In this document: piece by piece, positions 1 through 6,532 of the stretch
Numbering within the stretch: the first letter of the stretch is position 1
Layout of the letters: each line of letters opens with the position of its first letter
Assembly: GCA_946478645.1 (NCBI GenBank)
Contig: CAMLCW010000278.1
Coordinates: 1 to 6,816 of the forward strand
Direction: 5' to 3'
DNA length: 6,816 nucleotides
DNA from: an uncultured Variovorax sp.
GTDB taxonomy: Bacteria; Pseudomonadota; Gammaproteobacteria; Burkholderiales; Burkholderiaceae
The notes under the pieces: generated by a model
Database searches by the model: none
What the model was told of the DNA's origin: nothing
Seen by the model: the letters and a program-made list of their open reading frames with translations, nothing else
Translations under genes and position numbers: made by a program

Positions 1-1292
1 TGCCGCTCGTCGAAGACTTCGTGATGGGCTTCGTCGCGACCGAGGCGCGCGCCGCCAACCTGCTCGCGCTGGCCGAGCACGACATGAGCCCGATCGTTCA
101 GGCCTACTGCGCCACGCTGCACCTGTTCGCGGAATCGCGCGACGCCGCGGCCAATGCGCGTCCTTTCCTGGCGCGTGCATCGGCCGGCTCGGCACGCGCC
201 ACGCCGCGCGAGCGGCGCTACATCCGCGCCGTCGAAGCTTGGGCCGAGGGCGACATCGCCCAGGCCATCGCGCTGCACGAAGAGCAGGCCCGCGCGCACC
301 CACGCGACCTCGTGTCGCTGAAGCTCGGGCAATACCACTGCTTCAACACCGGTGACTGCCCGGGCATGCTGCGGCTCGCGCTCGCCGCGCTGCCCGCCGC
401 AGCCGAGGTGCCGCAGGTGCACGGCATGGCCGCCTTCGGCTACGAGCAATGCCATCTGATGCGCGAGGCCGAAGCGAGCGCACGCCGCGCCATCGCCATG
501 TGCCGCAAGGAGCCCTGGGCGCACCATGCGCTCGCGCACGTGATGCTCACCGAGGGCCGGCTCGCCGAAGGGCTGGCCTTCATGCAGGGCGTGGCCGACA
601 CCTGGACCGGGCTCAACTCGTTCATGGTCACGCACAACTGGTGGCATCTGGCGCTGTTCCTGATCGAGCTCGGCCGCGACGCCGAGGCGCTCGCGGTGTA
701 CGACCGCGAGGTCTGGGGCGTGGCAAAGGACTATTCGCAGGACCAGATCGGCGCCGTCTCGCTGCTCGCGCGCCTGGAACTCGCGGGCATCGACGTGGGT
801 CCGCGCTGGGACGACGTCGCGGCGCATCTGCTGCAGCGCCAGGCCGACCACGTGCTGCCTTTTCTCGACCTGCAATACCTCTACGGCCTCGCACGCGCGG
901 GCCGCGGCGAAGCCGATGCGCTGCTCGGCAACATCGAAGCACATGCGGCGCGCGCGCCGCTTTCCACGCGCACGGCCTGGGCGCAGGTCTGCGTGCCGGC
1001 GGCGCGGGGCCTGCACGCGCACGCGCGCGGCGACTTCGCGGCGGCGATCCAAGGGCTCGGCAGCGCACTGCCGCGCCTCGTCGAGATCGGCGGCAGCCAT
1101 GCGCAGCGCGACCTGTTCGAGCAGCTGTACCTCGACGCGCTGGTGCGCGCGGGCAGCCGCGCCACGCTCACGGCCGCGCAGGGCACGCTGCAGCAGCAGC
1201 GCAATGGTCAGCCGGAATCGCTGCGGCTGCGGCGCCAGGCGGGCGCGGTGTATGCGCGGCTCGGGCTGCCGACGTTGGCGGAGCGCGGCTGA
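1..1292 (+). CDS. Tetratricopeptide repeat protein, TTC38-like family (5' end outside window)
   Basis: The reading frame is open from base 3 (P-L-V-E-D-F-V-M-G-F...) to the TGA at 1290-1292, giving 429 visible residues. The first in-frame start-like codons are GTG at 21 and ATG at 24. Because coding-like sequence continues upstream of them and neither has a Shine-Dalgarno sequence, the true start probably lies before the window. The protein is almost entirely alpha-helical and Ala/Leu/Arg-rich, with degenerate TPR-type helix pairs. The most diagnostic stretch covers about bases 510-720: AHHALAHVMLTEGR, then THNWWHLALFLIELGR, then a helix reading EALAVYDREVWG. This His-rich, Trp-rich core is typical of the tetratricopeptide repeat protein 38 family. 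No signal peptide or membrane segment is visible, so it is probably cytoplasmic. TPR proteins usually act as protein-binding scaffolds; no partner or enzymatic role can be assigned, and the neighbours give no clue. Family assignment is fairly confident, function unknown. Confidence 0.85.
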   Translation, partial: PLVEDFVMGFVATEARAANLLALAEHDMSPIVQAYCATLHLFAESRDAAANARPFLARASAGSARATPRERRYIRAVEAWAEGDIAQAIALHEEQARAHPRDLVSLKLGQYHCFNTGDCPGMLRLALAALPAAAEVPQVHGMAAFGYEQCHLMREAEASARRAIAMCRKEPWAHHALAHVMLTEGRLAEGLAFMQGVADTWTGLNSFMVTHNWWHLALFLIELGRDAEALAVYDREVWGVAKDYSQDQIGAVSLLARLELAGIDVGPRWDDVAAHLLQRQADHVLPFLDLQYLYGLARAGRGEADALLGNIEAHAARAPLSTRTAWAQVCVPAARGLHAHARGDFAAAIQGLGSALPRLVEIGGSHAQRDLFEQLYLDALVRAGSRATLTAAQGTLQQQRNGQPESLRLRRQAGAVYARLGLPTLAERG

Positions 1293-1307
1293 CCCCGCCT
1301 CAGCGCG
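1284..1307. terminator. Possible hairpin terminator between convergent genes
   Basis: An inverted repeat GCTGA (1288-1292) / TCAGC (1300-1304) flanks a 7-base loop. It can be extended by CGC/GCG (1284-1286 with 1305-1307) across a one-base bulge at 1287. The stop codons of both convergent genes lie in the two arms. There is no T-run on either side, so it does not look like a classical intrinsic terminator. Any role in stopping or stabilising transcripts in both directions is inference. Confidence 0.25.
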
Positions 1308-1998
1308 TGGCCAGGTGCCGGCGCTGGTCGTAGACCGGCTGCGGCGGCAGGTCGGCGAGATGCCGCGTGTCGGCCCAGTCGACGATCTCGATGGCGTCGG
1401 GGCGCGCGGGATCGGCCATGCGGATGCGGTTGAAGCCGGCGTTCGGAATGTCGCTCTGGCGCGGACCGCTCAGGCTCTGGCCACGCGCGGTGCGCCACAC
1501 CATGTCGAGCACGCCGCCGTGCGTGACCACCACCACGCGCTGCCCGCGATGGGCCGCCGCGAGGCTGCCGAGCGCCGCGACGATGCGCGCATGGAATTCG
1601 CGCGCCGACTCGCCCTGCGGCATGGCGTGGTCCTCGCGGAACTCCAGCCATTGGGCCCAGGCCTCGGGATGCTGTGCCTGGATCTCCTCGGCGCGCATGC
1701 CTTCGACGACACCGAAATGCTGCTCGCGCAGGCCGGCGGAGGTCACCACCGGCAGCGACAGCTGCAGCGCCGCCGGGGCCGCCGTCTGCTGGGCGCGCAG
1801 CAGGTCGCTGCTGACCAGATGCTGCGCGACCTCGCCCGCGAGCCGCAACCCCAGGCGCCGCGCCTGCTCATGGCCGATGTCGTTGAGCGGCACGTCGGCA
1901 TGGCCCTGGAAGCGCAGCTCGCGGTTCCAGGCGGTTTCGCCGTGGCGGATCAGGATGAACTCGGTGGGGGTGGCGGCTTCGGGTGCGGTGGTGGGCAT
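1300..1998 (-). CDS. Histidine phosphatase family protein (phosphoglycerate mutase-like)
   Basis: This is a 232-residue cytoplasmic protein of the histidine phosphatase (branch 1) superfamily, which hydrolyses phosphomonoesters through a phosphohistidine intermediate. The signature LIRHGETAWN lies at residues 16-25, with Arg18 and the nucleophile His19. The substrate-binding Arg68 is in SSDLLRAQQTA, the probable acid Glu92 in LREQHFGVVEG, and the second catalytic His160 in VVVVTHGG. All expected catalytic residues are present, and the length fits the family. The frame stays open upstream to 2400, but the residues before the chosen start are low-complexity Arg-rich shadow sequence. ATG at 1998 was chosen because it lies 13 codons before the conserved core; an in-frame ATG at 2016 would add six residues. 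Neither has a clear Shine-Dalgarno. The substrate is unknown: members include cofactor-dependent phosphoglycerate mutases, broad phosphatases (PhoE-like) and cobalamin-pathway phosphatases (CobC). Nothing nearby points to cobalamin. Confidence 0.9.
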   Translation of the reverse strand: MPTTAPEAATPTEFILIRHGETAWNRELRFQGHADVPLNDIGHEQARRLGLRLAGEVAQHLVSSDLLRAQQTAAPAALQLSLPVVTSAGLREQHFGVVEGMRAEEIQAQHPEAWAQWLEFREDHAMPQGESAREFHARIVAALGSLAAAHRGQRVVVVTHGGVLDMVWRTARGQSLSGPRQSDIPNAGFNRIRMADPARPDAIEIVDWADTRHLADLPPQPVYDQRRHLATR

Positions 1999-2004
1999 GG
2001 GAGG

Positions 2005-2013
2005 TCCATTGTC
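2005..2013 (-). promoter_or_regulatory. Candidate -10 box upstream of the histidine phosphatase
   Basis: Reading on the minus strand, GACAAT (2013 to 2008) sits 9 bases before the ATG at 1998, in otherwise GC-rich DNA with no Shine-Dalgarno. This would place transcription initiation at or very near the start codon, as in leaderless genes. No convincing -35 element is seen. If the alternative ATG at 2016 is used, this sequence is coding instead. Confidence 0.2.
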
Positions 2014-2104
2014 CATGGCCTGCGTGACGTTCAGGCTGCCGGCCGCGCCGTGTGTTGCAGCGCCGCCACCTGCGCGCCCGGAACACGCAAGGACGACGAT
2101 GGCG

Positions 2105-2110
2105 CAAAAT
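2105..2110 (+). promoter_or_regulatory. Candidate -10 box upstream of the alpha/beta hydrolase
   Basis: CAAAAT at 2105-2110 is the only AT-rich hexamer close to the hydrolase start and ends 7 bases before its ATG at 2118. No Shine-Dalgarno lies at the usual spacing (the intervening bases are CCGCCGC). This arrangement fits a leaderless or very short-leader transcript. A -35 hexamer is not recognisable at 16-18 bases upstream, so the call is weak. Confidence 0.25.
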
Positions 2111-2117
2111 CCGCCGC

Positions 2118-2819
2118 ATGCCCCAACTCGTCCTGCTGCCCGGCCTCGCCTGCGACGAACGTCTCTGGGAAGCCCAGCTTCCGGTTTTGCCGCGCGCGCT
2201 CGAACCCCGCGTGAGCGATGCCCACATGCGTCACGACACCATCGAGTCGATGGCCGCCGCCGTGCTGCGCGAGCACAGCGGCGCGCTCGTGCTCTGCGGC
2301 GCCTCGATGGGCGGCATGGTCGCCATGGAAGCCGCGCGCCAGGCACCCGACCGCATCGCCGGCCTGGCGCTGCTGGGCACCAACGCGCGGTCCGAGACAC
2401 CGGAAATGGCCGAGCTGCGCCAGGGTGCGATCGAACTGTTCGAACGCGGCGAGCTGCGCGACGTGATCGAGCCCAACACCGTGTTCGCGTTCCATCCCGC
2501 GCAGGCGGCCGACGAGGCGCTGCTGCAGCGCTACCTCGAGATCGTGCTCGATGCCGGGGCGCAACAGCTGGTGCACCAGAACCGCGCGGTGATGCGTCGC
2601 CCCGATGCGCGCCAGCACTTGCCTTCGCTGCGCATGCCGGTGCTGCTGATGTGTGGCGACACCGACCGGCTCACGCCGCCCGATTGCACGCGCGAGATGG
2701 CTGCGCTGATGCCGCATGCGCAGCTGGTGTGGGTGCCGCAGTGCGGCCACATGCTCACGATGGAGAAGCCCGCGCTCGTCAACGCGGCGCTCGCCGCGTG
2801 GCTGGCTCAGTGGAGCTGA
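2118..2819 (+). CDS. Alpha/beta fold hydrolase
   Basis: This is a 233-residue protein with the alpha/beta hydrolase fold (COG0596-like). The N-terminal strand and oxyanion region read [14 protein letters not shown] (4-17). The nucleophile elbow is CGASMGG with Ser63, the acid is Asp183 in [10 protein letters not shown], and the base is His211 in [13 protein letters not shown]. The full triad is therefore present. A lid-like helical segment lies between about residues 95 and 170. No signal peptide or membrane segment is seen, so it is probably cytoplasmic. ATG at 2118 was chosen because the conserved first strand begins three residues later; the upstream in-frame extension to 2052 is Arg-rich and unlike a hydrolase. 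It diverges from the phosphatase gene and overlaps pcp tail-to-tail by 13 bases. Family members are esterases, thioesterases or C-C hydrolases; the substrate cannot be told from sequence. Confidence 0.9.
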   Translation: MPQLVLLPGLACDERLWEAQLPVLPRALEPRVSDAHMRHDTIESMAAAVLREHSGALVLCGASMGGMVAMEAARQAPDRIAGLALLGTNARSETPEMAELRQGAIELFERGELRDVIEPNTVFAFHPAQAADEALLQRYLEIVLDAGAQQLVHQNRAVMRRPDARQHLPSLRMPVLLMCGDTDRLTPPDCTREMAALMPHAQLVWVPQCGHMLTMEKPALVNAALAAWLAQWS

Positions 2820-3475
2820 CCGCCGGTCTCGCTCACGTCCTTGTCTGTTGCGAGCGCGGTCGACACCGCCACGCGCAGCGCCGCGACCATGGTGGCGAGC
2901 GCCATGCTCGGCGCGCCGGGAAAGCGCGCCGCCTGTTCGGGCAGGTACGGAATGTGGATGAAGCCACCGCGCACCTCTGCCCCCGGCTGCATGCCGATTC
3001 GATGCATCAGGCCGTAGAAGATGTGGTTGCAGACGAACGTGCCGGCGGTGTTCGACACCGACGCCGGGATGCCCGCAGCACGCAGGTCGCGCACGATGGC
3101 CTTGATCGGCAGGGTCGAGAAATACGCCGCAGGCGCGCCGGGCACCACCGGCACGTCGATCGGCTGGCGGCCGGCGTTGTCGGCGATGCGGCCGTCGTCG
3201 ACGTTGATGGCCACGCGCTCGGGCGTGATCTCGGCACGGCCGCCGGCCTGGCCGATGCACAGGACCAGCCGCGGGCGCAATTCGTCCATTGCCGCCGCCA
3301 GCGCCTCGATCGACGCGCCGAACGCGCAGGGCATGCGCCGCGCGTGCACCGTGGCCTGGCCGCAGCGCCAGCCGTCGAGCGCCTGCACGGCCTCCCACGA
3401 GGGGTTCAGCGCTTCGCGGTCGAAGGGATCGAAGCCGGTCAGCAGGACATCGGTGCGCTGCGCCACGGTGGCCAT
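2807..3475 (-). CDS. pcp: Pyroglutamyl-peptidase I (pyrrolidone-carboxylate peptidase)
   Basis: This cytoplasmic cysteine peptidase (MEROPS family C15) cleaves an N-terminal pyroglutamate from peptides, releasing 5-oxoproline. The 222 residues match the usual length of about 215. Near the N-terminus is [17 protein letters not shown] (11-27). The catalytic Glu is Glu86 in [10 protein letters not shown], the nucleophile is Cys149 in [14 protein letters not shown], and the catalytic His is His174 in [12 protein letters not shown]. The Glu-Cys spacing equals that of characterised enzymes, so the triad looks intact. ATG at 3475 was chosen because it lies 4 bases after the pxpA stop and a few residues before the first conserved strand; the frame continues upstream to 3592 only as shadow of pxpA. 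It is the last gene of the pxpB-pxpC-pxpA-pcp run and would supply 5-oxoproline to that complex. The Shine-Dalgarno is weak, so translational coupling to pxpA is likely. The 3' end overlaps the opposing hydrolase gene by 13 bases. Confidence 0.95.
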   Translation of the reverse strand: MATVAQRTDVLLTGFDPFDREALNPSWEAVQALDGWRCGQATVHARRMPCAFGASIEALAAAMDELRPRLVLCIGQAGGRAEITPERVAINVDDGRIADNAGRQPIDVPVVPGAPAAYFSTLPIKAIVRDLRAAGIPASVSNTAGTFVCNHIFYGLMHRIGMQPGAEVRGGFIHIPYLPEQAARFPGAPSMALATMVAALRVAVSTALATDKDVSETGGQLH

Positions 3476-3479
3476 GGGC

Positions 3480-4223
3480 TCAGGCCGCCATCGCGCGCAC
3501 GGCGATGCCCTCTTGCTCAAGCCGCTCGCGGATCCGGCGCGCAAAGGCCAGCGCATGGGCGCCGTCGCCGTGCAGGCAGACGGTCTGGGCATTGACCGGC
3601 ACGCTGCTGCCGTCGATGGCGGTCACCCTGCGTTCGCGCACCAGCGAGAGCGTCTGCGCGAGGGACTGTTCCTCGTCCTCGATCAGCGCGCCGGGCTGGC
3701 TGCGCGGCACCAGGCTGCCATCGGGCATGTAGCCGCGGTCGGCGAACACTTCCTCGACCGGCGTCAGCCCGGCGCGGCGCGCGGCGTCGATCATGCCGCT
3801 GCCCGCGAGGCCGAAGAACCTCAGCGCGGGATCGAAGCGGCGCACGGCCTCGCACAGCGCATCGGCGAGTTCGGGTTCCTTCACCGCCTGGTTGTAGAGC
3901 TGGCCATGCGCCTTGACGTGCGAGAGCTGGCCGCCCTCGGCCTTGACGATCGCGGCCAGCGCGCCGACCTGGTAGAGCACGTTGGCGACGATCTCGTCGG
4001 GCGGCAGGTGCATGGTGCTGCGGCCGAAGTTCTCGCGGTCGGGGAAGCTCGGATGGGCGCCGATGGCCACGCCGTGCGCCAGCGCCCAGCGCACGCACTG
4101 CTGCATGGTCTTGGCGTCGCCCGCATGCCAGCCGCAGGCGATGTTGGCGGAACTCACGAGCCCGAGCAGCGCTTCGTCGCTGCCCGCGCCTTCGCCGAGG
4201 TCGGCATTCAGGTCGATGTGCAT
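3480..4223 (-). CDS. pxpA: 5-oxoprolinase subunit PxpA (LamB/YcsF family)
   Basis: This subunit of the ATP-dependent 5-oxoprolinase PxpABC helps convert 5-oxoproline to glutamate in the cytoplasm. The 247 residues fit the family. Conserved blocks in order: [12 protein letters not shown] (1-12), [13 protein letters not shown] (24-36), [16 protein letters not shown] (54-69), [12 protein letters not shown] (102-113), [19 protein letters not shown] in the central C-terminal half, and [15 protein letters not shown] (216-230). It closely resembles Escherichia coli PxpA (YbgL) along its whole length as I recall that sequence. Two positions differ from the usual motifs: Trp32 where Phe is normal, and Ala105 where the common motif is KPHG. 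ATG at 4223 is well supported by AAGGAAG at 4231-4237, 7 bases upstream, and by the family N-terminus. It follows pxpC after 68 bases and precedes pcp by 4 bases, so it belongs to the same transcription unit. Confidence 0.96.
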   Translation of the reverse strand: MHIDLNADLGEGAGSDEALLGLVSSANIACGWHAGDAKTMQQCVRWALAHGVAIGAHPSFPDRENFGRSTMHLPPDEIVANVLYQVGALAAIVKAEGGQLSHVKAHGQLYNQAVKEPELADALCEAVRRFDPALRFFGLAGSGMIDAARRAGLTPVEEVFADRGYMPDGSLVPRSQPGALIEDEEQSLAQTLSLVRERRVTAIDGSSVPVNAQTVCLHGDGAHALAFARRIRERLEQEGIAVRAMAA

Positions 4224-4230
4224 GGGATCT

Positions 4231-4237
4231 CTTCCTT
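4231..4237 (-). promoter_or_regulatory. Shine-Dalgarno of pxpA
   Basis: AAGGAAG on the minus strand lies 7 bases before the pxpA ATG at 4223. It fixes that start even though the frame stays open far upstream through the pxpC region. It also suggests pxpA is translated independently rather than by coupling to pxpC, which stops 68 bases away. Confidence 0.7.
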
Positions 4238-4257
4238 CGCTTCGAGGCGCGCGGCGC

Positions 4258-4288
4258 CACGGCACCGGCCGTGCGCTTGCGCTCGCAC
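4258..4288 (-). other. Two overlapping inverted repeats in the pxpC-pxpA gap
   Basis: Within the 68-base gap, CACGGC/GCCGTG (4258-4263 with 4268-4273) can form a 6-bp stem with a 4-base loop. GTGCG/CGCAC (4271-4275 with 4284-4288) can form a second 5-bp stem with an 8-base loop. They share bases 4271-4273, so the two cannot fully form together. There is no following T-run. They could be an RNA processing or stability element, or chance in GC-rich DNA. Confidence 0.25.
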
Positions 4289-4291
4289 AGT

Positions 4292-5296
4292 CTATGCCCG
4301 CGCCGGCCACCCTGCCGCCGCAAGCCCTTGCGCGACCTGCGCGAGATAGCGCTGCTGCCCGGCCCAGGCCTCGAGCGCGGCCGGCAGGTCGACCTGCACC
4401 AGCCGCAGCCGGCCGGCGAGCGGCGCCTGCGCGAGCTTCCAGAGGTCGGCCCGGATCACCACGCCGATGCGCGGATAGCCGCCCGTGGTCTGCGCGTCGC
4501 CCATCAGAATGATCGGCTGGCCCGAGGGCGGCACCTGGATGGTGCCGGGGATCACGCCCGACGACAGCATGTCGATGCTGCGCCGGCGCTGCAGTTCGGC
4601 GCCTGCGAGCCGGCTGCCCATGCGGTTGCTTTGCGGCGTGATGCGCCAACGCTCGCGCCAGAGCAGCGCCTGCGCGTCGGCGGTGAACTGCTCGAACTCC
4701 GGCCCCGGCAGCACGCGCAGCGCGATGGTGCCGGCGCCCTCTTCTTCGTCGCTCTCCCAGGCCGGGCCGCGCAACCCGAACGGGCGCTGCGCGCGCTGCG
4801 CGGCCGACAGCGGCGAGACGCCGAGCGGCAGCCGATCGCCCTTTCGCAGCGCACGGCCCTGGTGGCCGCCGAAGCCGGCCTTCAGGTCGGTGCTGCGCGA
4901 GCCGAGCACCGGCGGCACGTCGATGCCGCCGGCCACCGCGAGCCAGCTGCGCAGTCCGGCCTTTTTCACACCGGCCGCATTGGCGCCGGCGAGCGTCAAG
5001 GTCTGGCCCGCCGCCACCGGCGCGCTCCAGCAGGGCCACAGCGGCGCGCCGTCGAGCCTGGCACCGAAGCCGTCGCCCACGAGCGCGATGCGCGTGTCGG
5101 ATTCGAAGCGGATCTCGCAGCCGCCCAGCGTGACCTCGAGCCCCGCGGCGCCGTCGGCATTGCCGACCAGCCGGTTCGCGAGCGTGAGCGCCAGCACGTC
5201 GAGCGCGCCCCCGGGGCAGATGCCGAGCTGGCGGTGCCCATGGCGCCCGAGGTCCTGCACCGAGGCGAGCATGCCCGGCTTCTGCACGACGATCAT
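4292..5296 (-). CDS. pxpC: 5-oxoprolinase subunit PxpC (biotin-dependent carboxyltransferase / KipA family)
   Basis: This is the PxpC subunit of ATP-dependent 5-oxoprolinase, related to the AHS2 domain of allophanate hydrolase and to Bacillus KipA. It acts with PxpB and PxpA in the cytoplasm to open 5-oxoproline to glutamate. The 334 residues fit the family. Diagnostic blocks: [20 protein letters not shown] (4-23), [17 protein letters not shown] (122-138), [13 protein letters not shown] (220-232), [17 protein letters not shown] (245-261) and [14 protein letters not shown] (265-278). ATG at 5296 overlaps the pxpB stop as ATGA, and the first conserved motif begins within five residues, so this start is secure; the long upstream extension of the frame is shadow of pxpB. 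The stop is TAG at 4294-4292. KipA-type annotation as a kinase-inhibitor antagonist is possible for homologues, but adjacency to pxpB, pxpA and pcp favours 5-oxoprolinase. Confidence 0.95.
   Translation of the reverse strand: MIVVQKPGMLASVQDLGRHGHRQLGICPGGALDVLALTLANRLVGNADGAAGLEVTLGGCEIRFESDTRIALVGDGFGARLDGAPLWPCWSAPVAAGQTLTLAGANAAGVKKAGLRSWLAVAGGIDVPPVLGSRSTDLKAGFGGHQGRALRKGDRLPLGVSPLSAAQRAQRPFGLRGPAWESDEEEGAGTIALRVLPGPEFEQFTADAQALLWRERWRITPQSNRMGSRLAGAELQRRRSIDMLSSGVIPGTIQVPPSGQPIILMGDAQTTGGYPRIGVVIRADLWKLAQAPLAGRLRLVQVDLPAALEAWAGQQRYLAQVAQGLAAAGWPARA
5293..5296 (-). other. ATGA stop/start overlap of pxpB and pxpC
   Basis: On the minus strand the pxpC ATG and the pxpB TGA share bases in the tetranucleotide ATGA. 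This is a typical translational-coupling junction. It fits two proteins that must be made in matched amounts, since PxpB and PxpC homologues associate and are fused in some organisms. Confidence 0.9.
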
Positions 5297-5940
5297 GTCT
5301 GCACGCTCTCGACGACGAAGCGCACCCGGTCGCCCGGGCGCAGCAGCGTGGGCGGCTCGGCCGCCGGATCGAAGAGTTCGAGCGCGGTGCGGCCGATCAG
5401 CTGCCAGCCTCCCGGCGACACCAGCGGGTAGACACCCGTCTGCTCGCCGCCGATGCCGACCGAGCGCGCCGGCACCGCAGTGCGCGGCTCGGCGCGGCGT
5501 GGCGTGGCGAGTTCGGGCGGCAGTCCGCCCATGAAGGCAAAACCCGGCAGGAAGCCGAGCAGGTAGACCACGTAGTCGGCACTGCTGTGGCGCCGCACCA
5601 CTTCGGCCGGCGTGAGCCCCGTGTGCGCCGCGACGTCTGCGAGGTCGGGGCCGTGCTCGCCGCCGTAGGCGACGGGGATCTCCACCGTCCTGCCTTCCAG
5701 CGCCGTGGCCGATAGCCGCGGCCAGGCATCGGCCACGCGCGCCATCAGCGCGTCGATGGCGGTCACGGTGGGATCGAAGGTCAGCGTGAGGTTGTTCATG
5801 CCCGGCAGCACTTCGCCCACGCCGGGCCACTGCTGCACCTCGGCGCCGAGCGCCCAGATGCGCTGCTGCTGCGCGAGGGTGGCAGGCGCGGGCAGTTCGC
5901 ACAGCAAGGCCGCATCGCCCAGCGCATGCAGGCGCGGCAT
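5293..5940 (-). CDS. pxpB: 5-oxoprolinase subunit PxpB (KipI / AHS1 family)
   Basis: This is the PxpB subunit of ATP-dependent 5-oxoprolinase, related to the allophanate hydrolase AHS1 domain and Bacillus KipI. Counted from ATG 5940 it has 215 residues, normal for the family. Motifs: [13 protein letters not shown] (4-16), a short variable region, [15 protein letters not shown] (86-100), [17 protein letters not shown] (125-141), then [17 protein letters not shown] (156-172), [11 protein letters not shown] (175-185) and LRPGDRVRF (200-208). These are the family's hallmark blocks. The start is uncertain. GTG at 5994 in the same frame would add 18 unconserved residues and overlap the coaD stop by 8 bases. 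ATG at 5940 is preferred because family proteins begin only a few residues before the LGD motif, but neither start has a strong Shine-Dalgarno. It is the first of the four pyroglutamate-salvage genes and is coupled to pxpC through ATGA. Confidence 0.93.
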   Translation of the reverse strand: MPRLHALGDAALLCELPAPATLAQQQRIWALGAEVQQWPGVGEVLPGMNNLTLTFDPTVTAIDALMARVADAWPRLSATALEGRTVEIPVAYGGEHGPDLADVAAHTGLTPAEVVRRHSSADYVVYLLGFLPGFAFMGGLPPELATPRRAEPRTAVPARSVGIGGEQTGVYPLVSPGGWQLIGRTALELFDPAAEPPTLLRPGDRVRFVVESVQT

Positions 5941-5986
5941 GGGCGACCGGTTGCTGCTCACTGTGTGTGGCGGCCCGGCGCCGTGC

Positions 5987-6490
5987 TCACTCACGACCGA
6001 GGCTGCGGACCTTCGCGGCGAGCTGCTTCTCGACGTCGGCCGAGACGAACTTGTGGACTTCGCCGCCGAGCATCGCGATCTCGCGCACGAAGGTGCTCGA
6101 GATGAACTGGTACTTGTCGCTCGGCGTGAGGAACACGGTCTCCACGTCGGGCATCAGCGAGCGGTTCATGCCCGCGAGCTGGAACTCGTAGTCGAAGTCG
6201 GTCACCGCGCGCAGGCCGCGCACCATCGCCTTGCCGCCGCGCGCCACGACGAAGTCGCGCAACAGGCCCGAGAAGCTCTCGACGGTGACGGCCTCGCCGA
6301 AGGGCTCGACCGCTTCGCGCGCCATCTCTATGCGCTCCTGCAGCGTGAACAGCGCCTTCTTGTGGTGGCCCGCCGCGACAGCGACGATGACCCTGGAAAA
6401 AAGCTGGGTTGCGCGCCGCACCACGTCCTCGTGGCCGAGGGTGATGGGATCGAAGGTGCCGGGATAAACCGCGATCACGTTGCTGGCCAT
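5987..6490 (-). CDS. coaD: Pantetheine-phosphate adenylyltransferase (PPAT)
   Basis: CoaD transfers AMP from ATP to 4'-phosphopantetheine, giving dephospho-CoA, the penultimate step of coenzyme A synthesis; the enzyme is cytoplasmic. The 167 residues fit the family (about 160). The nucleotidyltransferase signature [16 protein letters not shown] spans 9-24, with the T-x-G-H motif at Thr17-His20. Other conserved points are HHKKALF (42-48, basic residues at 44-45), FSGLL (73-77), [15 protein letters not shown] (90-104), and [16 protein letters not shown] (124-139) with the ISS nucleotide-binding segment. The start at 6490 is supported by a strong AGGAGG 7 bases upstream. It lies 42 bases after rsmD on the same strand, a common pairing in proteobacteria. 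Its TGA at 5989-5987 may overlap an alternative GTG start of pxpB, so transcription probably continues into the pxp genes. Confidence 0.97.
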   Translation of the reverse strand: MASNVIAVYPGTFDPITLGHEDVVRRATQLFSRVIVAVAAGHHKKALFTLQERIEMAREAVEPFGEAVTVESFSGLLRDFVVARGGKAMVRGLRAVTDFDYEFQLAGMNRSLMPDVETVFLTPSDKYQFISSTFVREIAMLGGEVHKFVSADVEKQLAAKVRSLGRE

Positions 6491-6497
6491 GTTGCTT

Positions 6498-6503
6498 CCT
6501 CCT
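6498..6503 (-). promoter_or_regulatory. Strong Shine-Dalgarno of coaD
   Basis: A perfect AGGAGG on the minus strand is spaced 7 bases (AAGCAAC) from the coaD ATG at 6490. It is the strongest ribosome binding site in the window and decides the coaD start. Confidence 0.85.
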
Positions 6504-6532
6504 CATGCAGCCGGTGCGGCTTGTTCGGCGGA

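Noticed and set aside
916..2214. 432-residue plus-strand open frame joining the TPR gene end to the phosphatase region
   Set aside because: Arg/Ser-rich low-complexity translation overlapping two well-supported genes; a GC-driven shadow.
2017..2400. N-terminal extension of the histidine phosphatase frame up to 2400
   Set aside because: The added residues are Arg/Ala-rich, antisense to the hydrolase, and precede the conserved first strand of the phosphatase domain by more than 100 residues. The start at 1998 (or 2016) is far more likely.
2031..3398. 455-residue minus-strand open frame
   Set aside because: It is antisense to the hydrolase and in a wrong frame of pcp. It has no domain signature; both genes beneath it have intact catalytic motifs.
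1367..3595. 742-residue plus-strand open frame
   Set aside because: It runs antisense through the phosphatase, out of frame through the hydrolase and antisense through pcp. Its composition is Arg/Ala/His-rich with no motif. It is a long shadow frame caused by high GC.
5293..5296. Reading PxpB/PxpC as KipI/KipA, regulators of a sporulation kinase, or as an allophanate hydrolase/urea amidolyase
   Set aside because: Linkage to pxpA and pcp indicates the 5-oxoprolinase complex. No biotin carboxylase, amidase or sporulation gene is present in the window.
3021..5534. Long plus-strand open frames opposite pcp, pxpA and pxpC (for example 3021-4349, 4271-5431, 4485-5534)
   Set aside because: They are antisense to genes with clear family motifs, and their translations show no recognisable protein.
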